From NCBI GenBank assembly GCA_002315975.1, contig DCIK01000028.1, positions 26,048 to 90,047 of the forward strand: a stretch of DNA of 64,000 nucleotides, given 5' to 3'. The notes under the pieces were generated by a model, which was not told where the DNA came from, did no database searches, and was given only the letters and a program-made list of their open reading frames with translations. The DNA is from Clostridiales bacterium UBA1728. Lineage in GTDB: Bacteria; Bacillota; Clostridia; Oscillospirales; Oscillospiraceae. The position numbers and the translations under genes are program-made. Each line of letters starts with the position of its first letter. The stretch's first letter is position 1. Below are positions 1 to 8,234 of this stretch, piece after piece.

Positions 1-865
1 TGACTTTGCCCTGAGCATAAACCTCTTCGGCCATTCTCTGGAGCTCATCGGTCAGAGTCTGGGCGAGCTGACGCTGCTGCGGCTCCACCCGGCCGAGGAC
101 AGGGCTCTCATCTATCCCGCTCTGGTGGCGGAGCTGCGGGATCTGCTCTCATCCCAGCAGTTCACCACCGAAAGGCTGCTGGGCACGCTCTCCGAGCAGG
201 ACAACGACCTCTACGGCAGCTCTATTCGCCGCTGTAACTTTGCCCTGCTGAACTTTACCGAGCGTCTGGGTGATATGAGCCAGCTGGCGCAGGGGAGCAT
301 GGTGATTCTCCCCCAGCTCATCGACCTTTCGCAGCTCTACCGGGATCTGATCTACGCGCTCTCACTGGTGCTGCCGAAAAAGTATCCCGCACCCAGTCTC
401 AGTGCCGAGGAGCCCTGCTATGTGAACGCCGACCCCAAACGCATGGAGGAACTGCTGCTCTACCTGCTCAATAATGCCCTGCGCCATACCGACGGAGGCG
501 GCAGCGTACGCGTCCGGCTCCGCAACGAGCGCGGCAGCGTGCAGCTTCGCGTGGAGGACAGCGGCAGCGGCATGGACAGCGGCACAATCTCCGCCCTGTT
601 CGACCCCACTGCCACTCCCTGGCAGAACGGGCATATGTCCATGGGTCTCTCCCTGGCCAAGGGCATAGCCGCCGCCCACGGCGGCAGTCTGCTCATCCGG
701 AGCCGTCAGGGCGAGGGCACCGGGGTTCTCATCTCTCTGCCCGCTGCCGAAAATCCCACGCTCCCCGTGGGCGAATGTCTGCCCCCGGAGGGAATGCGCA
801 TCATCCAGCGCACCATGGTGGATATTCTGGGGCTGGATGCGTATAGAGAGATTTTTGATGATTAA
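1..865 (+). CDS. Sensor histidine kinase, C-terminal part (cut by left edge)
   Basis: The frame is open from the first bases of the window, so the gene begins upstream; 287 residues are visible. The last ~150 form a HATPase_c ATP-binding domain: N box LLNNALRHT near visible residue 155, G1 box DSGSGMDSG near 190, and G2 stretch GLSLAKGIAAAHGGS near 214. Such domains phosphorylate a histidine on a helical dimerisation domain, which passes the phosphate to a response regulator. The visible upstream ~110 residues are helical but show no HE[LF]RTP-type H box; FGHSLELIG at the very edge is the only candidate, so the phosphoacceptor may be atypical or lie outside. A terminator follows directly, so any partner regulator must be upstream. 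Confidence 0.85.
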   Translation, partial: DFALSINLFGHSLELIGQSLGELTLLRLHPAEDRALIYPALVAELRDLLSSQQFTTERLLGTLSEQDNDLYGSSIRRCNFALLNFTERLGDMSQLAQGSMVILPQLIDLSQLYRDLIYALSLVLPKKYPAPSLSAEEPCYVNADPKRMEELLLYLLNNALRHTDGGGSVRVRLRNERGSVQLRVEDSGSGMDSGTISALFDPTATPWQNGHMSMGLSLAKGIAAAHGGSLLIRSRQGEGTGVLISLPAAENPTLPVGECLPPEGMRIIQRTMVDILGLDAYREIFDD

Positions 866-867
866 TA

Positions 868-899
868 ACAGAGGCACGACCAATGGTCGTGCCTCTGTT
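868..899. terminator. Bidirectional hairpin terminator between kinase and mutY
   Basis: Perfect 13-bp stem CAGAGGCACGACC / GGTCGTGCCTCTG with a 3-nt loop, flanked by AA on one side and TT on the other. It lies between two convergent genes and could stop transcription from either. Confidence 0.7.
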
Positions 900-915
900 C
901 GTCAGACAAGCTCTC

Positions 916-1896
916 TTAATACCCCATCTCCTCCGCGATGGCTGCGAAGCAGCGGAAGGCGCTGGGGATGGCCAACTGTCGACGCTCGCTCTGGGTGAAC
1001 CACTGATAGTCCCCGTCGGGGGCATCGGGTACGATATAGCCCTTCATGTGCCACTCCACATGGGTGAAGATGTGCACGGCCTCGCCGCACATTTCAGCGC
1101 CCTCGGGCACTTCGCCGCCGGGGAACTCCCAGAGTCCCGCCAGCAGTCCCTTGTCCCCCCGCTTATGCAGAGCGATCCGATTGCCGCGCAGCAGCAGGAG
1201 CACTGTCCGCTCCTCCACTCTGCGCGGCTTTTTTGCGGCCATGACCGGGTAGAGCGCCGTCTCGCCGCGTTTGTTTGCCTCGCATGGCTCCCGGAGAGGG
1301 CATTCCCCGCAGCGGGGCGTACCGGGCAGGCAGACCGTCTCGCCCAGCTCCATCAGGGCGGAGCTGAAATCGCCGCACTGTCCCGCCGGGGACAGGGCTG
1401 AAAGCTCCCGCTGTACGGCCTTGCGGTAAGCGGGATTCTGAATCTCCGTGGGGCAGGCGGTGAGCCTTGCGTGGAGGCGCATGACATTGCCGTCCACGGC
1501 GGCCTCCGGCAGATTGAAGGCGATGGAGGCGATGGCTCCCGCCGTATAGTCTCCGATACCGGGAAGAGCACGGAGTGCCTTGTAGTCCGCCGGAAACTGA
1601 CCGTCGCAGCGCTCGGTCACGATTTTGGCGCACTTGTGCAGATTCCGCGCCCGGGAATAGTAGCCCAGCCCCTCCCAGAGCTTCAGCACCGCGTCCTCCT
1701 CGGCCTGGGCCAGAGCCTCCACAGAAGGAAAGGCGGTCATGAACCTTTCATAGTAGCCCATGACCGCCTGAATCCGGGTCTGCTGCAGCATGATCTCCGA
1801 TACCCACACCCGGTAGGCATCGGGAGACTCACGCCAGGGCAGCGCCCGCTTATGTTTGCCGTACCACTCTAAAAGGGGAGCGGTAATATCAGTCAT
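916..1896 (-). CDS. mutY: A/G-specific adenine glycosylase MutY
   Basis: Removes adenine mispaired with 8-oxoguanine (base-excision repair). From the ATG at 1896 it has 326 residues. Seen: catalytic Glu34 in SEIMLQQT, helix-hairpin-helix LPGIGDYTAGAI (~111-122), catalytic Asp135 in VDGNV, and a [4Fe-4S] loop Cys189-X6-Cys196-X2-Cys199-X5-Cys205. The C-terminal NUDIX-like 8-oxoG reader is present with GLWEFPGGEVPEG and FTHVEWHM but looks shortened compared with the ~350-residue classical enzyme. The in-frame Met further upstream was rejected because it would extend deep into the preceding gene. The chosen start overlaps the stop of the upstream ASKHA gene by 8 bp, so the two are probably translationally coupled. 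Confidence 0.95.
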   Translation of the reverse strand: MTDITAPLLEWYGKHKRALPWRESPDAYRVWVSEIMLQQTRIQAVMGYYERFMTAFPSVEALAQAEEDAVLKLWEGLGYYSRARNLHKCAKIVTERCDGQFPADYKALRALPGIGDYTAGAIASIAFNLPEAAVDGNVMRLHARLTACPTEIQNPAYRKAVQRELSALSPAGQCGDFSSALMELGETVCLPGTPRCGECPLREPCEANKRGETALYPVMAAKKPRRVEERTVLLLLRGNRIALHKRGDKGLLAGLWEFPGGEVPEGAEMCGEAVHIFTHVEWHMKGYIVPDAPDGDYQWFTQSERRQLAIPSAFRCFAAIAEEMGY

Positions 1897-3349
1897 CGTC
1901 GTCCGTCTCGAAGGCCATGCAGTCCACATAGAAGTCCCGGAACAGCTTGTCGCCGGAGAGCTCAAAGTAGGTGCAGCGGCGGTTCAGCTCGGCGATCTGC
2001 TCGCGACCCCAGTCGGTGAGAGCCAGAGAGGCACCGGCACCGGCGGCGTTGCCCACGTGGACGACCTTGTCCAGAGAGACCTCGGGCAGCAGACCGATGT
2101 GCAGAGCGGAGGCAGCGTCCATATAGGAGCCGAAGCCGCCGGCAATGACCACCTGGGTGATCTCCTCGGCCTTGTGGCCGGTATGAGCCAGCAGAGTCTC
2201 GGCACCGGCGCGGATGGCGGCCTTGGCCAGCTGTACCTGACGGATATCGTCAGCGCAGATGGTCACGCCGTCGCGGAGCTCACGGGGGCTCTCGTCCAGA
2301 CGGCCTGCCTCGTTGAGCTCTTCCACGGTCAGCAGGCAGGACACGGCATCGATGAGGCCGGAGCCGCAGAGACCCTTGGCCGTCACATCGCCGATCACAT
2401 GGCACTGCAGCTTGCCGTCCACGACCTTGATCTTGTCGATGGCACCGGCGGAGCCGTCCATGCCGCAGGAGATTTCCGCGCCCTCAAAGGCGGGACCGGC
2501 GGCGGTGGCGCAGGAGACCCAGCCGTCCTTGTTGCCCAGAGCCATCTCGCCGTTGGTGCCGATGTCGATGTAGAACCAGAGACCCTCGGCCTCCAGACCG
2601 CCGGAGGCGTAGAGACCCGCGGTGATGTCGCCGCCCACATAGCCGGCCATGCAGTCGGCCAGATAGAGCTGAGCGCCGTCGCAGAGACCGTCAAACCAGT
2701 TGGCGGCGGGACGGATATCGCCGAAGAGGGATTCGGGCGTGAAGGGAGCCACACCGATGGCCACGGGGCTCAGACCCTCGGGAATGTGCTGCATGACGGT
2801 GTTGCCCACAATAGAGACGAAGGTGACTTCGCTGCGCTCACGCCTGGCCACCAGGCAGAGCTCGTCGATCAGATCGGAGATCTGCTTGCGGATGACGGCG
2901 GTCATCTCTTCTCCGTGACCCTCGCTCCAGGCCTGAATACGGGAAATAACATCGGCGCCGTAGGAGCGCTGGGCATTGCGGGTGCCGGTCTTGCCCAGCA
3001 TCTTGCCGCTCTCCAGATCGTAGAGGAAGGTGGCCACGGTGGTGGTGCCGATGTCCACGGCCACGCCCAGACCGGTGCCGCCGGGAGCGATGTCCTGAGC
3101 GCCCTTGGTCACGGCGTTGATCTCTTCGGGCTGGGGGATCACAACCTCGCTGACACCCTTGGCCTTGGTCTCGCAGGAGAGCACCTTCTTGCCGTCGGCA
3201 TAAACAAAGCACTTGCGGCACTTGCTCTTGCCGCCGCAGGCAGCGCCGGGCACCTGCAGGCCGTTGGCACGGATGGCAGTCAGCAGGTCATCGTTTTCGT
3301 TGACCTCTATGTACTGTTCGCCGGCGGGGGAAGTAACCTTGATCTTCAT
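1889..3349 (-). CDS. RACo-like ASKHA protein with N-terminal [2Fe-2S] domain (corrinoid activation)
   Basis: 486 residues. Residues 1-85 are a plant-type ferredoxin domain with Cys38, Cys44, Cys47 and Cys59 (pattern CX5CX2C...C). From ~95 on comes an ASKHA ATPase fold with the phosphate-1 motif VAVDIGTTTVATF, then GTNGE and a late GGFGSYMD segment. Proteins of this build (RACo, RamA-like) use ATP to drive low-potential reduction of Co(II) corrinoid in methyltransferases. That function is from family knowledge; no corrinoid protein or methyltransferase gene is next to it. Ribosome-binding site AGGGAGG precedes the ATG, and a sigma-A promoter lies at 3410-3438. mutY follows with an overlap. Confidence 0.85.
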   Translation of the reverse strand: MKIKVTSPAGEQYIEVNENDDLLTAIRANGLQVPGAACGGKSKCRKCFVYADGKKVLSCETKAKGVSEVVIPQPEEINAVTKGAQDIAPGGTGLGVAVDIGTTTVATFLYDLESGKMLGKTGTRNAQRSYGADVISRIQAWSEGHGEEMTAVIRKQISDLIDELCLVARRERSEVTFVSIVGNTVMQHIPEGLSPVAIGVAPFTPESLFGDIRPAANWFDGLCDGAQLYLADCMAGYVGGDITAGLYASGGLEAEGLWFYIDIGTNGEMALGNKDGWVSCATAAGPAFEGAEISCGMDGSAGAIDKIKVVDGKLQCHVIGDVTAKGLCGSGLIDAVSCLLTVEELNEAGRLDESPRELRDGVTICADDIRQVQLAKAAIRAGAETLLAHTGHKAEEITQVVIAGGFGSYMDAASALHIGLLPEVSLDKVVHVGNAAGAGASLALTDWGREQIAELNRRCTYFELSGDKLFRDFYVDCMAFETDDDD

Positions 3350-3409
3350 TTTGAATCCTCCCTGTATATCATCTTTCTAAAATTTCAAATCATGAACCTA
3401 TGCAAATAG

Positions 3410-3438
3410 ATTATAATCGTTTTTCGGCGTTTTGGCAA
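3410..3438 (-). promoter_or_regulatory. Sigma-A promoter for the RACo-like gene and mutY
   Basis: On the reverse strand TTGCCA (3438-3433), a 17-bp spacer, and TATAAT (3415-3410). Predicted transcription start is near 3403, giving a leader of ~54 nt. Its -35 box is only 2 bp from that of the divergent alaX promoter. Confidence 0.7.
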
Positions 3439-3440
3439 GC

Positions 3441-3469
3441 TTGATTTTGCACTTCAGTGGCAGTATAAT
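3441..3469 (+). promoter_or_regulatory. Sigma-A promoter for alaX
   Basis: TTGATT (3441-3446), a 17-bp spacer, and TATAAT (3464-3469). The in-frame ATG at 3468 overlaps the -10 box and so lies upstream of the expected transcription start; this supports the later ATG at 3504. Confidence 0.7.
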
Positions 3470-3503
3470 GGAGAAAAAGAAAAAATGCAAGGGACTATGT
3501 CAC

Positions 3504-4655
3504 ATGACGGAGAAACTTTATTATCAGGATTCCCATATCCGCAGCTTCAGCGCCACGGTGCTCTCCTGTACGGCGTGCGAGGGCGGCTATGACCTTGAGC
3601 TGAACGCCACGGCCTTTTTCCCCGGCGGCGGCGGACAGCTCTGCGACGAGGGCAGTATGGGCGGTGTGCGCCTCCTCTCCGTCCGGGAGGAGGGCGAGCA
3701 CATCTACCACCGTTCCCCTGTGGCCTTTGCCGTGGGCAGCGAGGTACAGTGCGAGCTGGACTGGGATGTACGCTTTCGCCGTATGCAGCTCCACTCCGCC
3801 GAGCACATCATCTCCGGTCTGGCCCACACCCGCTGGGGCGCGGAGAACAGCGGCTTCCACATGAACGGCGAGTTCGTGACCATGGATCTGACCGTGGAGC
3901 TCACGGAGGAGGATATCCTCTGGCTGGAGCGGGAGGCCAACGCGGTCGTCTGCCGCAATGCCGCCTTCCGTACCTGGTTCCCGGACAGGGCCGAGCTGGA
4001 CAGTCTCAGCTACCGCAGCAAGAAGGAGCTCAGCGGTCAGGTGCGGCTGGTGGCGGTGGAAGGCGTGGATCTCTGCGCCTGCTGCGCCCCCCATGTGCAG
4101 CTCGCCGGAGAGATCGGCTGCATCCGGCTTTTAGATGCCATGCGCCACCGGGGCGGTATGCGCCTCATTCTCCGCGCCGGCTCCTATGCGCTGGAGGAGC
4201 AGCAGCGGCAGAGCGCCATTCTCGCTTCCCTCTCCGCAGCCCTGTCGGTGCCCCAGGAGCGCATTTTAGATGCGGTGCAGAAGCTGCTGAATACCGTCGG
4301 CGAGCAGAAGCACAGCATCGCCGAGCTGCAGAAGCAGAGTCTGGAGACCATCGCCCGCAGCGCGGAGCCGGTGAACGATGCTCTTCTTTTCTTCGTGGAG
4401 GACTGCGACCGGGAGGCGCTGCGCTCCATGGTCAATCTCGCGCTGGAAAAGTGCGCTCTCTGCGCTGCCTTTGCAGGCAGGGACGGCGCGTGGCAGTATA
4501 TTCTCGGCAGTCGGAGCATAGACCTCCGCGCCAACGCCAAAAGCATCAACGCCGCCATCCACGGCAAGGGCGGCGGCTCAGCGCAGATGATTCAGGGCAG
4601 CGCCACCGCCGCAAGAGCCGAGATTGAGGCGTTCTGGGAGGGCTTCCATGGCTAA
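3504..4655 (+). CDS. alaX: Alanyl-tRNA editing protein AlaX (long form with DHHA1-like C terminus)
   Basis: Free-standing homologue of the AlaRS editing domain; hydrolyses Ser-tRNA(Ala) or Gly-tRNA(Ala) in trans. From ATG 3504 it has 383 residues. Seen: glycine-rich loop FFPGGGGQ (~39-45), zinc motif His97-SAE-His101, the distal pair CCAPH (~195-199), a helical linker, and a C-terminal DHHA1-like segment ending GKGGGSAQMIQGSA. The start at 3504 has AAGGGA at good spacing and fits the promoter. The next gene, another tRNA proofreading factor, overlaps by 8 bp, so the pair is one quality-control unit. Confidence 0.92.
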   Translation: MTEKLYYQDSHIRSFSATVLSCTACEGGYDLELNATAFFPGGGGQLCDEGSMGGVRLLSVREEGEHIYHRSPVAFAVGSEVQCELDWDVRFRRMQLHSAEHIISGLAHTRWGAENSGFHMNGEFVTMDLTVELTEEDILWLEREANAVVCRNAAFRTWFPDRAELDSLSYRSKKELSGQVRLVAVEGVDLCACCAPHVQLAGEIGCIRLLDAMRHRGGMRLILRAGSYALEEQQRQSAILASLSAALSVPQERILDAVQKLLNTVGEQKHSIAELQKQSLETIARSAEPVNDALLFFVEDCDREALRSMVNLALEKCALCAAFAGRDGAWQYILGSRSIDLRANAKSINAAIHGKGGGSAQMIQGSATAARAEIEAFWEGFHG

Positions 4656-5121
4656 AGCTGAGGACAAGACCAATGTGATGCGCCTTTTGGAGCAGGCGGG
4701 CATCCCCTACACTGCCCACTACTACGATGCCTCCGAGACCCAGGGCACGGCTGTGGCGGCGCTCTTAGGCGAGGACGAGGACGCCGTGTTCAAGACCCTC
4801 GTCACCGAAGCGCCCGACAAGAGCCACCATGTGTTCGTCATCCCTGTGGCGGAAACGCTGGACTTAAAGAAAGCCGCCAAAGCCGCCGGGGTCAAGAGCA
4901 TCGTGATGATCAGGCAGAAGGAGCTTCTGCCCCTGACGGGCTATGTCCACGGGGGCTGCTCTCCCGTGGGCATGAAAAAGCCCTTCCCCACCTATATTGA
5001 TGAAACCGCCGTGCTTTTTGACCGCTTTTTCGTCTCCGCCGGAAAGGTCGGCGCCCAGGTGGAGCTGAACCCCGAGGCACTGGCCGAATATATCGGCGCG
5101 GCGTTCGCGGAGCTGGTATAG
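4648..5121 (+). CDS. ybaK: Cys-tRNA(Pro)/Cys-tRNA(Cys) deacylase, YbaK/EbsC family
   Basis: 158 residues, the usual family length. It clears Cys-tRNA(Pro) made in error by prolyl-tRNA synthetase. Family features seen: TNVMRLLEQAGIPY at the N terminus, the core TLDLKKAAKAAGVKS with its basic residues, GYVHGGCSPVGMKK around residue 102, and the C-terminal SAGKVGAQVELNPEAL. Start ATG 4648 is preceded by GGGAGGGC and overlaps alaX by 8 bp. No other catalytic domain is attached. Confidence 0.93.
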   Translation: MAKAEDKTNVMRLLEQAGIPYTAHYYDASETQGTAVAALLGEDEDAVFKTLVTEAPDKSHHVFVIPVAETLDLKKAAKAAGVKSIVMIRQKELLPLTGYVHGGCSPVGMKKPFPTYIDETAVLFDRFFVSAGKVGAQVELNPEALAEYIGAAFAELV

Positions 5122-5137
5122 TGCTCCCCTTTTCCTT

Positions 5138-5239
5138 GGCTCTCCCTCTGGGAGAGCTGTCTCGCAAAGCGAGACTGAGAGGGTATCCCCCTCTCCGCCC
5201 CGGTGCAGACATCGGGGCACCTCTCCCAAAGGGAGAGGC
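5138..5239. repeat. Family A hairpin repeat, copy A1 (diverged, short)
   Basis: Ends are imperfect inverted repeats starting GGCTCTCCC and ending GGGAGAGGC; each end is itself a hairpin. An internal hairpin GTCTCGC-AAA-GCGAGAC and a second CCCCGGTG...CATCGGGG follow. Lies between ybaK and the radical-SAM gene. The same architecture recurs at 6696, 34831, 36306, 42184 and 43877. Confidence 0.75.
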
Positions 5240-5265
5240 AAGTAGCCGTTGAAAGGAACCACCCT

Positions 5266-6552
5266 ATGAAATCCACCAAGCTGTATTTCTATGACACAGC
5301 GGACAACAAATACTCCGTCACCGCCCTTTTGGGTGCCATGGAGAGCCTCCCCGCCCTCTTCGAGGAGATCGATGTGGGCTTTTTCTGTAAGGCAGAGGAG
5401 CTGGAGCAATGCGAGAGCGAGCTGCGGCAGTATCGGCGCGTGATACTGGCCTTCTCCTTCTTTTCCTCCCAGCTCTGGGACATCCACGACATGATTGTCC
5501 GTCTCCGCCCTCTGCTCTCTCGCTGCCACGGTGTGACCATCGGCGGCGGCCCCCATGTGAGCGGTGACGGGGAGCGCAGCGTGACGGTCATCGGGCTGGA
5601 CTACGCCCTTATGGGCGAGGGCGAGGTGAGCTTCCCCGCTCTGCTGCTGAAGCTGCTCAGGGATGAAGACCCAGCGGGGATGCAGGGGCTCTGCTGCTAT
5701 GACCGCAACGGCGTTCTCGTCAACGGCGGCATGGCGGCGCGGGTGAACATCGACGATTTTGACCCGGTCTCCCCCCGCTTTCGCCGCTACGGGCCGCTGG
5801 AGATCACCCGGGGCTGTCCCTACGGCTGCAGCTTCTGCCAGACCGGCGGGCTCTGCGGCCATCAGGTGCGTCACCGGAGCCTGGAGCACATCGAAGAGGT
5901 CATGCTCCGGGCCAGGGAGCTCTTCAAACTACGTTTCTTCCGGGCGCTGACTCCTAACGCCCTCTCCTACGGCTCCGGAAACGGCGTGGAGGTCAATACG
6001 GAGGAGCTGGAGCGGCTGCTGCTGATGCTCCGCCGCGTACTGGGCGAACAGGGGCAGATTTACATGGGCTACTTCCCCAGCGAGGTGCGGCCCAATAATG
6101 TCAACGACGATACCCTCTCCCTGCTCAGACGCTTTGTCTGCAACGAGGACATCGTCATCGGCGCCCAGAGCGGCAGCGAGCGGATGCTGAAGTCTGCCCA
6201 CCGGGGGCACACGGCAGAGCAGGTCTATGACGCGGTGGAGTGCCTGCAAAAGCACGGTTTTATCCCCAATGTGGACTTTATCTGCGGTCTGCCCGGGGAG
6301 ACCGAGGAGGATGCGCAGCAGAGCGTGAAGATGATCGAGGAGCTGGCCAACGGCGGCGCAAAGATCAATGTCCACGCCTTTATGCCTCTGCCCCAGACCC
6401 GCTGGGAGCAGGAGCCCTCCGGCAAAATCCGCCAGTGCTACATAGACCTGCTGCGCCGCCTGACGCCGAAGAATGTGGTCTACGGCGACTGGGTCAACCA
6501 GAGCGCCCAGGGGAAGAGGATGCACCGGTACTTCACCACCGGGGAGATGTAA
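5266..6552 (+). CDS. B12-binding-like / radical SAM protein (function unassigned)
   Basis: 428 residues from ATG 5266 (ribosome-binding site AAAGGA). Residues 1-150 look like a cobalamin-binding Rossmann domain as in the B12-binding radical-SAM group, with IGGGPHVSGD (~92-101) and GEGEVSFPALL. The radical-SAM core begins TRGCPYGCSFC with Cys184, Cys188 and Cys191 in the CX3CX2C order that binds the [4Fe-4S] cluster; later landmarks are GAQSGSERMLKSAHRGH and VDFICGLPGETEED. The canonical B12-binding DxHxxG is not evident, so whether it binds cobalamin is open. Such proteins include methyltransferases and other lipid or peptide modifiers; the substrate cannot be inferred here. A long hairpin follows the stop. 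Confidence 0.8.
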   Translation: MKSTKLYFYDTADNKYSVTALLGAMESLPALFEEIDVGFFCKAEELEQCESELRQYRRVILAFSFFSSQLWDIHDMIVRLRPLLSRCHGVTIGGGPHVSGDGERSVTVIGLDYALMGEGEVSFPALLLKLLRDEDPAGMQGLCCYDRNGVLVNGGMAARVNIDDFDPVSPRFRRYGPLEITRGCPYGCSFCQTGGLCGHQVRHRSLEHIEEVMLRARELFKLRFFRALTPNALSYGSGNGVEVNTEELERLLLMLRRVLGEQGQIYMGYFPSEVRPNNVNDDTLSLLRRFVCNEDIVIGAQSGSERMLKSAHRGHTAEQVYDAVECLQKHGFIPNVDFICGLPGETEEDAQQSVKMIEELANGGAKINVHAFMPLPQTRWEQEPSGKIRQCYIDLLRRLTPKNVVYGDWVNQSAQGKRMHRYFTTGEM

Positions 6553-6610
6553 AGCACTTGCAGTCGGTATTCTCCTTGATCCATGACTCAAAATAATTAT
6601 TACCATCAAA

Positions 6611-6675
6611 AATGGCTGTGCAAAAAATGACGATTTGCAAGTAAACCCGCTTTCGTCAAATGATGCACAGCCGTT
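6611..6675. terminator. Long imperfect hairpin after the radical-SAM gene
   Basis: GGCTGTGCA (6614-6622) pairs with TGCACAGCC near 6664-6672, extended inside by ATGACG / CGTCAAAT. A and T stretches flank both sides. Lies between convergent genes, so a bidirectional terminator is likely. Confidence 0.55.
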
Positions 6676-6695
6676 TCTGATTTTCTGACCCTCCT

Positions 6696-6817
6696 GGCTC
6701 CCCTGTTCCCGTAGGGAATGGGGGAGCTGCCGAGCAGAGCGAGGCTGAGGGGGTATTCGTGCGCCCCCTCAGTCGCTTCGCGACAGCTCCCCCATCGGCG
6801 ATGCCGACAGGGGAGCC
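6696..6817. repeat. Family A hairpin repeat, copy A2
   Basis: Inverted ends GGCTCCCCTGTTCCC... and ...GACAGGGGAGCC. Inner blocks include GCTGAGGGGG facing CCCCCTCAGTC and a hairpin GTCGC-TTC-GCGAC. The immediate flanks CCT and AGG extend the symmetry. This copy belongs to the CCCC sub-type seen also at 39396, 39485, 46228 and 61391. Confidence 0.8.
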
Positions 6818-6871
6818 AGGAAGTGTTTTGCTTTCTTTGCGTTTTGCGCGGCTCGTTAACAGCCTTTCGCT

Positions 6872-7909
6872 TCATTTCCCCATCTTCTTCAGCTCGGCCA
6901 TGAATTCGCTGCGGTAGCCGTGGCCGGAGAGGGTCTGCTGGGTGGACATCTGGGCGGCGGCGTTGCCCTCCACCAGTACCCAACCCTTATCGCTGAGAGC
7001 CAGGTCCCAGCCCACATAGCGCATTTCGGGCACCACCTGCGCCAGCTCCTTCACCAGCGCCACAGCCTCGTCCCAGCGGGGCAGCTGTGCGCCGGGAATG
7101 TGCACGCCGGTGTCCGGGTGCTCCTGCACATCGGCGGCATAGTGGGAAGCGGCCTTGCCCAGCACGCCGGTCTCCGGGTCGATGAGGGCAGCCACACCGC
7201 CGGAGGAGATGTTGTCCACAAAGCTCTCGCCCTTGCCCATGCGCAGGAAGGGATACCAGAGCTTCACGCCGTCATCCTGCCGGATGGTGGGGAAGCGGAC
7301 GGTGTTCAGGGACTGGGGATGGAACCTTGCGGTGGCCTCGTCCTGCACGATGAGCTCCTCGGCCACAAAGCCGAAGATGCGCTCGCTGACGATGTCGTCA
7401 TAGAGCTCCTGCGCCGTGCGTCCGTCCCGGCTGAGCTTGCGCACACCCACGCCGAAATACAGGTCGATGGGCTTGACCACAAACTCCTCGTGGCGGGACA
7501 CGAAATCCCCGAAGGCGGCCTTGTCCTCCTCGCAGTCGATACGCACCAGCACCAGCTCCCGCTTGTAGAACTTTCGGAAGCGCTCATAGGTCTCGGCCTT
7601 GTTGTCGAACACGTGCTTCAGGGAAGCGTCGTTCATGCGCTGGGTCAGTGCGGTCTTCTCCCGGTTGCCGATATACTCCCGGATTTCGGTCTCGGTGCGG
7701 TGCTGCATACCGAAGTAGAAGTATTCGTACAGATCGATCTGGTAGTGGCTGTACTTGTCCAGCAGGTCGTTATAAAGGAACTCCGTGGGCTCCTTCCCGG
7801 CCTCTTTGATGGCATCGAGGATGTCCTGTTTATACTTTTTGTCAAAAACCGGCTTGCGGGCAAAGCCCAGCCACGGCGCGGTATAGAAATAGGAATTATT
7901 GAGGAGCAT
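6872..7909 (-). CDS. ATP-grasp protein, sugar-transfer-associated type
   Basis: 345 residues. The pattern fits the ATP-grasp family often found with polysaccharide genes (sugar-transfer-associated ATP-grasp): HEEFVVKPIDLYFGVGVRKL (~143-162) supplies the nucleotide-binding lysine and glycine-rich loop, then LNTVRFPTIRQDDGVKLWYP, DNISSGGVAALIDPETG, and the metal site region VGWDLALSDKGWVLVEGN near 300-317. Family members are thought to ligate a carboxylate to an amine or sugar; no substrate can be given. The start has GAGCAGG upstream. It is a single gene between family A and family B repeats; no glycosyltransferase is adjacent. Confidence 0.75.
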   Translation of the reverse strand: MLLNNSYFYTAPWLGFARKPVFDKKYKQDILDAIKEAGKEPTEFLYNDLLDKYSHYQIDLYEYFYFGMQHRTETEIREYIGNREKTALTQRMNDASLKHVFDNKAETYERFRKFYKRELVLVRIDCEEDKAAFGDFVSRHEEFVVKPIDLYFGVGVRKLSRDGRTAQELYDDIVSERIFGFVAEELIVQDEATARFHPQSLNTVRFPTIRQDDGVKLWYPFLRMGKGESFVDNISSGGVAALIDPETGVLGKAASHYAADVQEHPDTGVHIPGAQLPRWDEAVALVKELAQVVPEMRYVGWDLALSDKGWVLVEGNAAAQMSTQQTLSGHGYRSEFMAELKKMGK

Positions 7910-7948
7910 ACCTGCTCACCCCATTTCTGAGAACTTGATGCAAAAATA

Positions 7949-8226
7949 GCCTCGCAGAGTTTGTGCCCGCAGGCACAAATAAAATCAGATCATTTTGCAG
8001 CGAGCTGTGCCCGCTGCAAAATACCCTGAGGCGCGTACTATTGACGCGCCCTCGCATCCTCGTCGTCGCAAGCTTCGTATCGCTCGCCCCATCCTTTCAG
8101 GATAGGGCTCGTTCACTCCGCTGCTCCTCCTCTCCCATTGTGTGCTAGCACACAATGGGGCCCGGCATGGCCGCCGCGATGAAATGCGAGTATCTTTCTC
8201 AAATGTCAAACGCAGTTTGACATTTG
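7949..8226 (-). repeat. Family B five-hairpin element, copy B1 (with internal insertion)
   Basis: Read on the reverse strand it starts 8 nt after the glyS stop with hairpin 1 (8200-8226), then CTCGCAT...ATGCGAG (hairpin 2), GGCGCGT-CAATAGT-ACGCGCC (hairpin 3), an 11-bp stem around GGGCACAGC (hairpin 4), TTTGTGCC-TGCG-GGCACAAA (hairpin 5), and the end block CTCTGCGAGGC. The loop of hairpin 2 holds about 105 extra bases, including a perfect 26-bp palindrome at 8134-8159. Other copies: 24517, 33451, 38120; truncated at 25983 and 61297. It fills most of the 325-bp gap between glyS and the ATP-grasp gene. Confidence 0.85.
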
Positions 8227-8234
8227 ATGCTTCA

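Noticed and set aside
1856..3409. 517-residue open frame opposite the RACo-like gene
   Set aside because: Antisense shadow from G+C-rich third codon positions; no ribosome site, low-complexity Gly/Ala/Val/His/Leu composition, and the other strand encodes a clear protein family.
3350..3409. Cobalamin riboswitch before the corrinoid-linked RACo gene
   Set aside because: The leader is about 54 nt and lacks a B12-box-like sequence.
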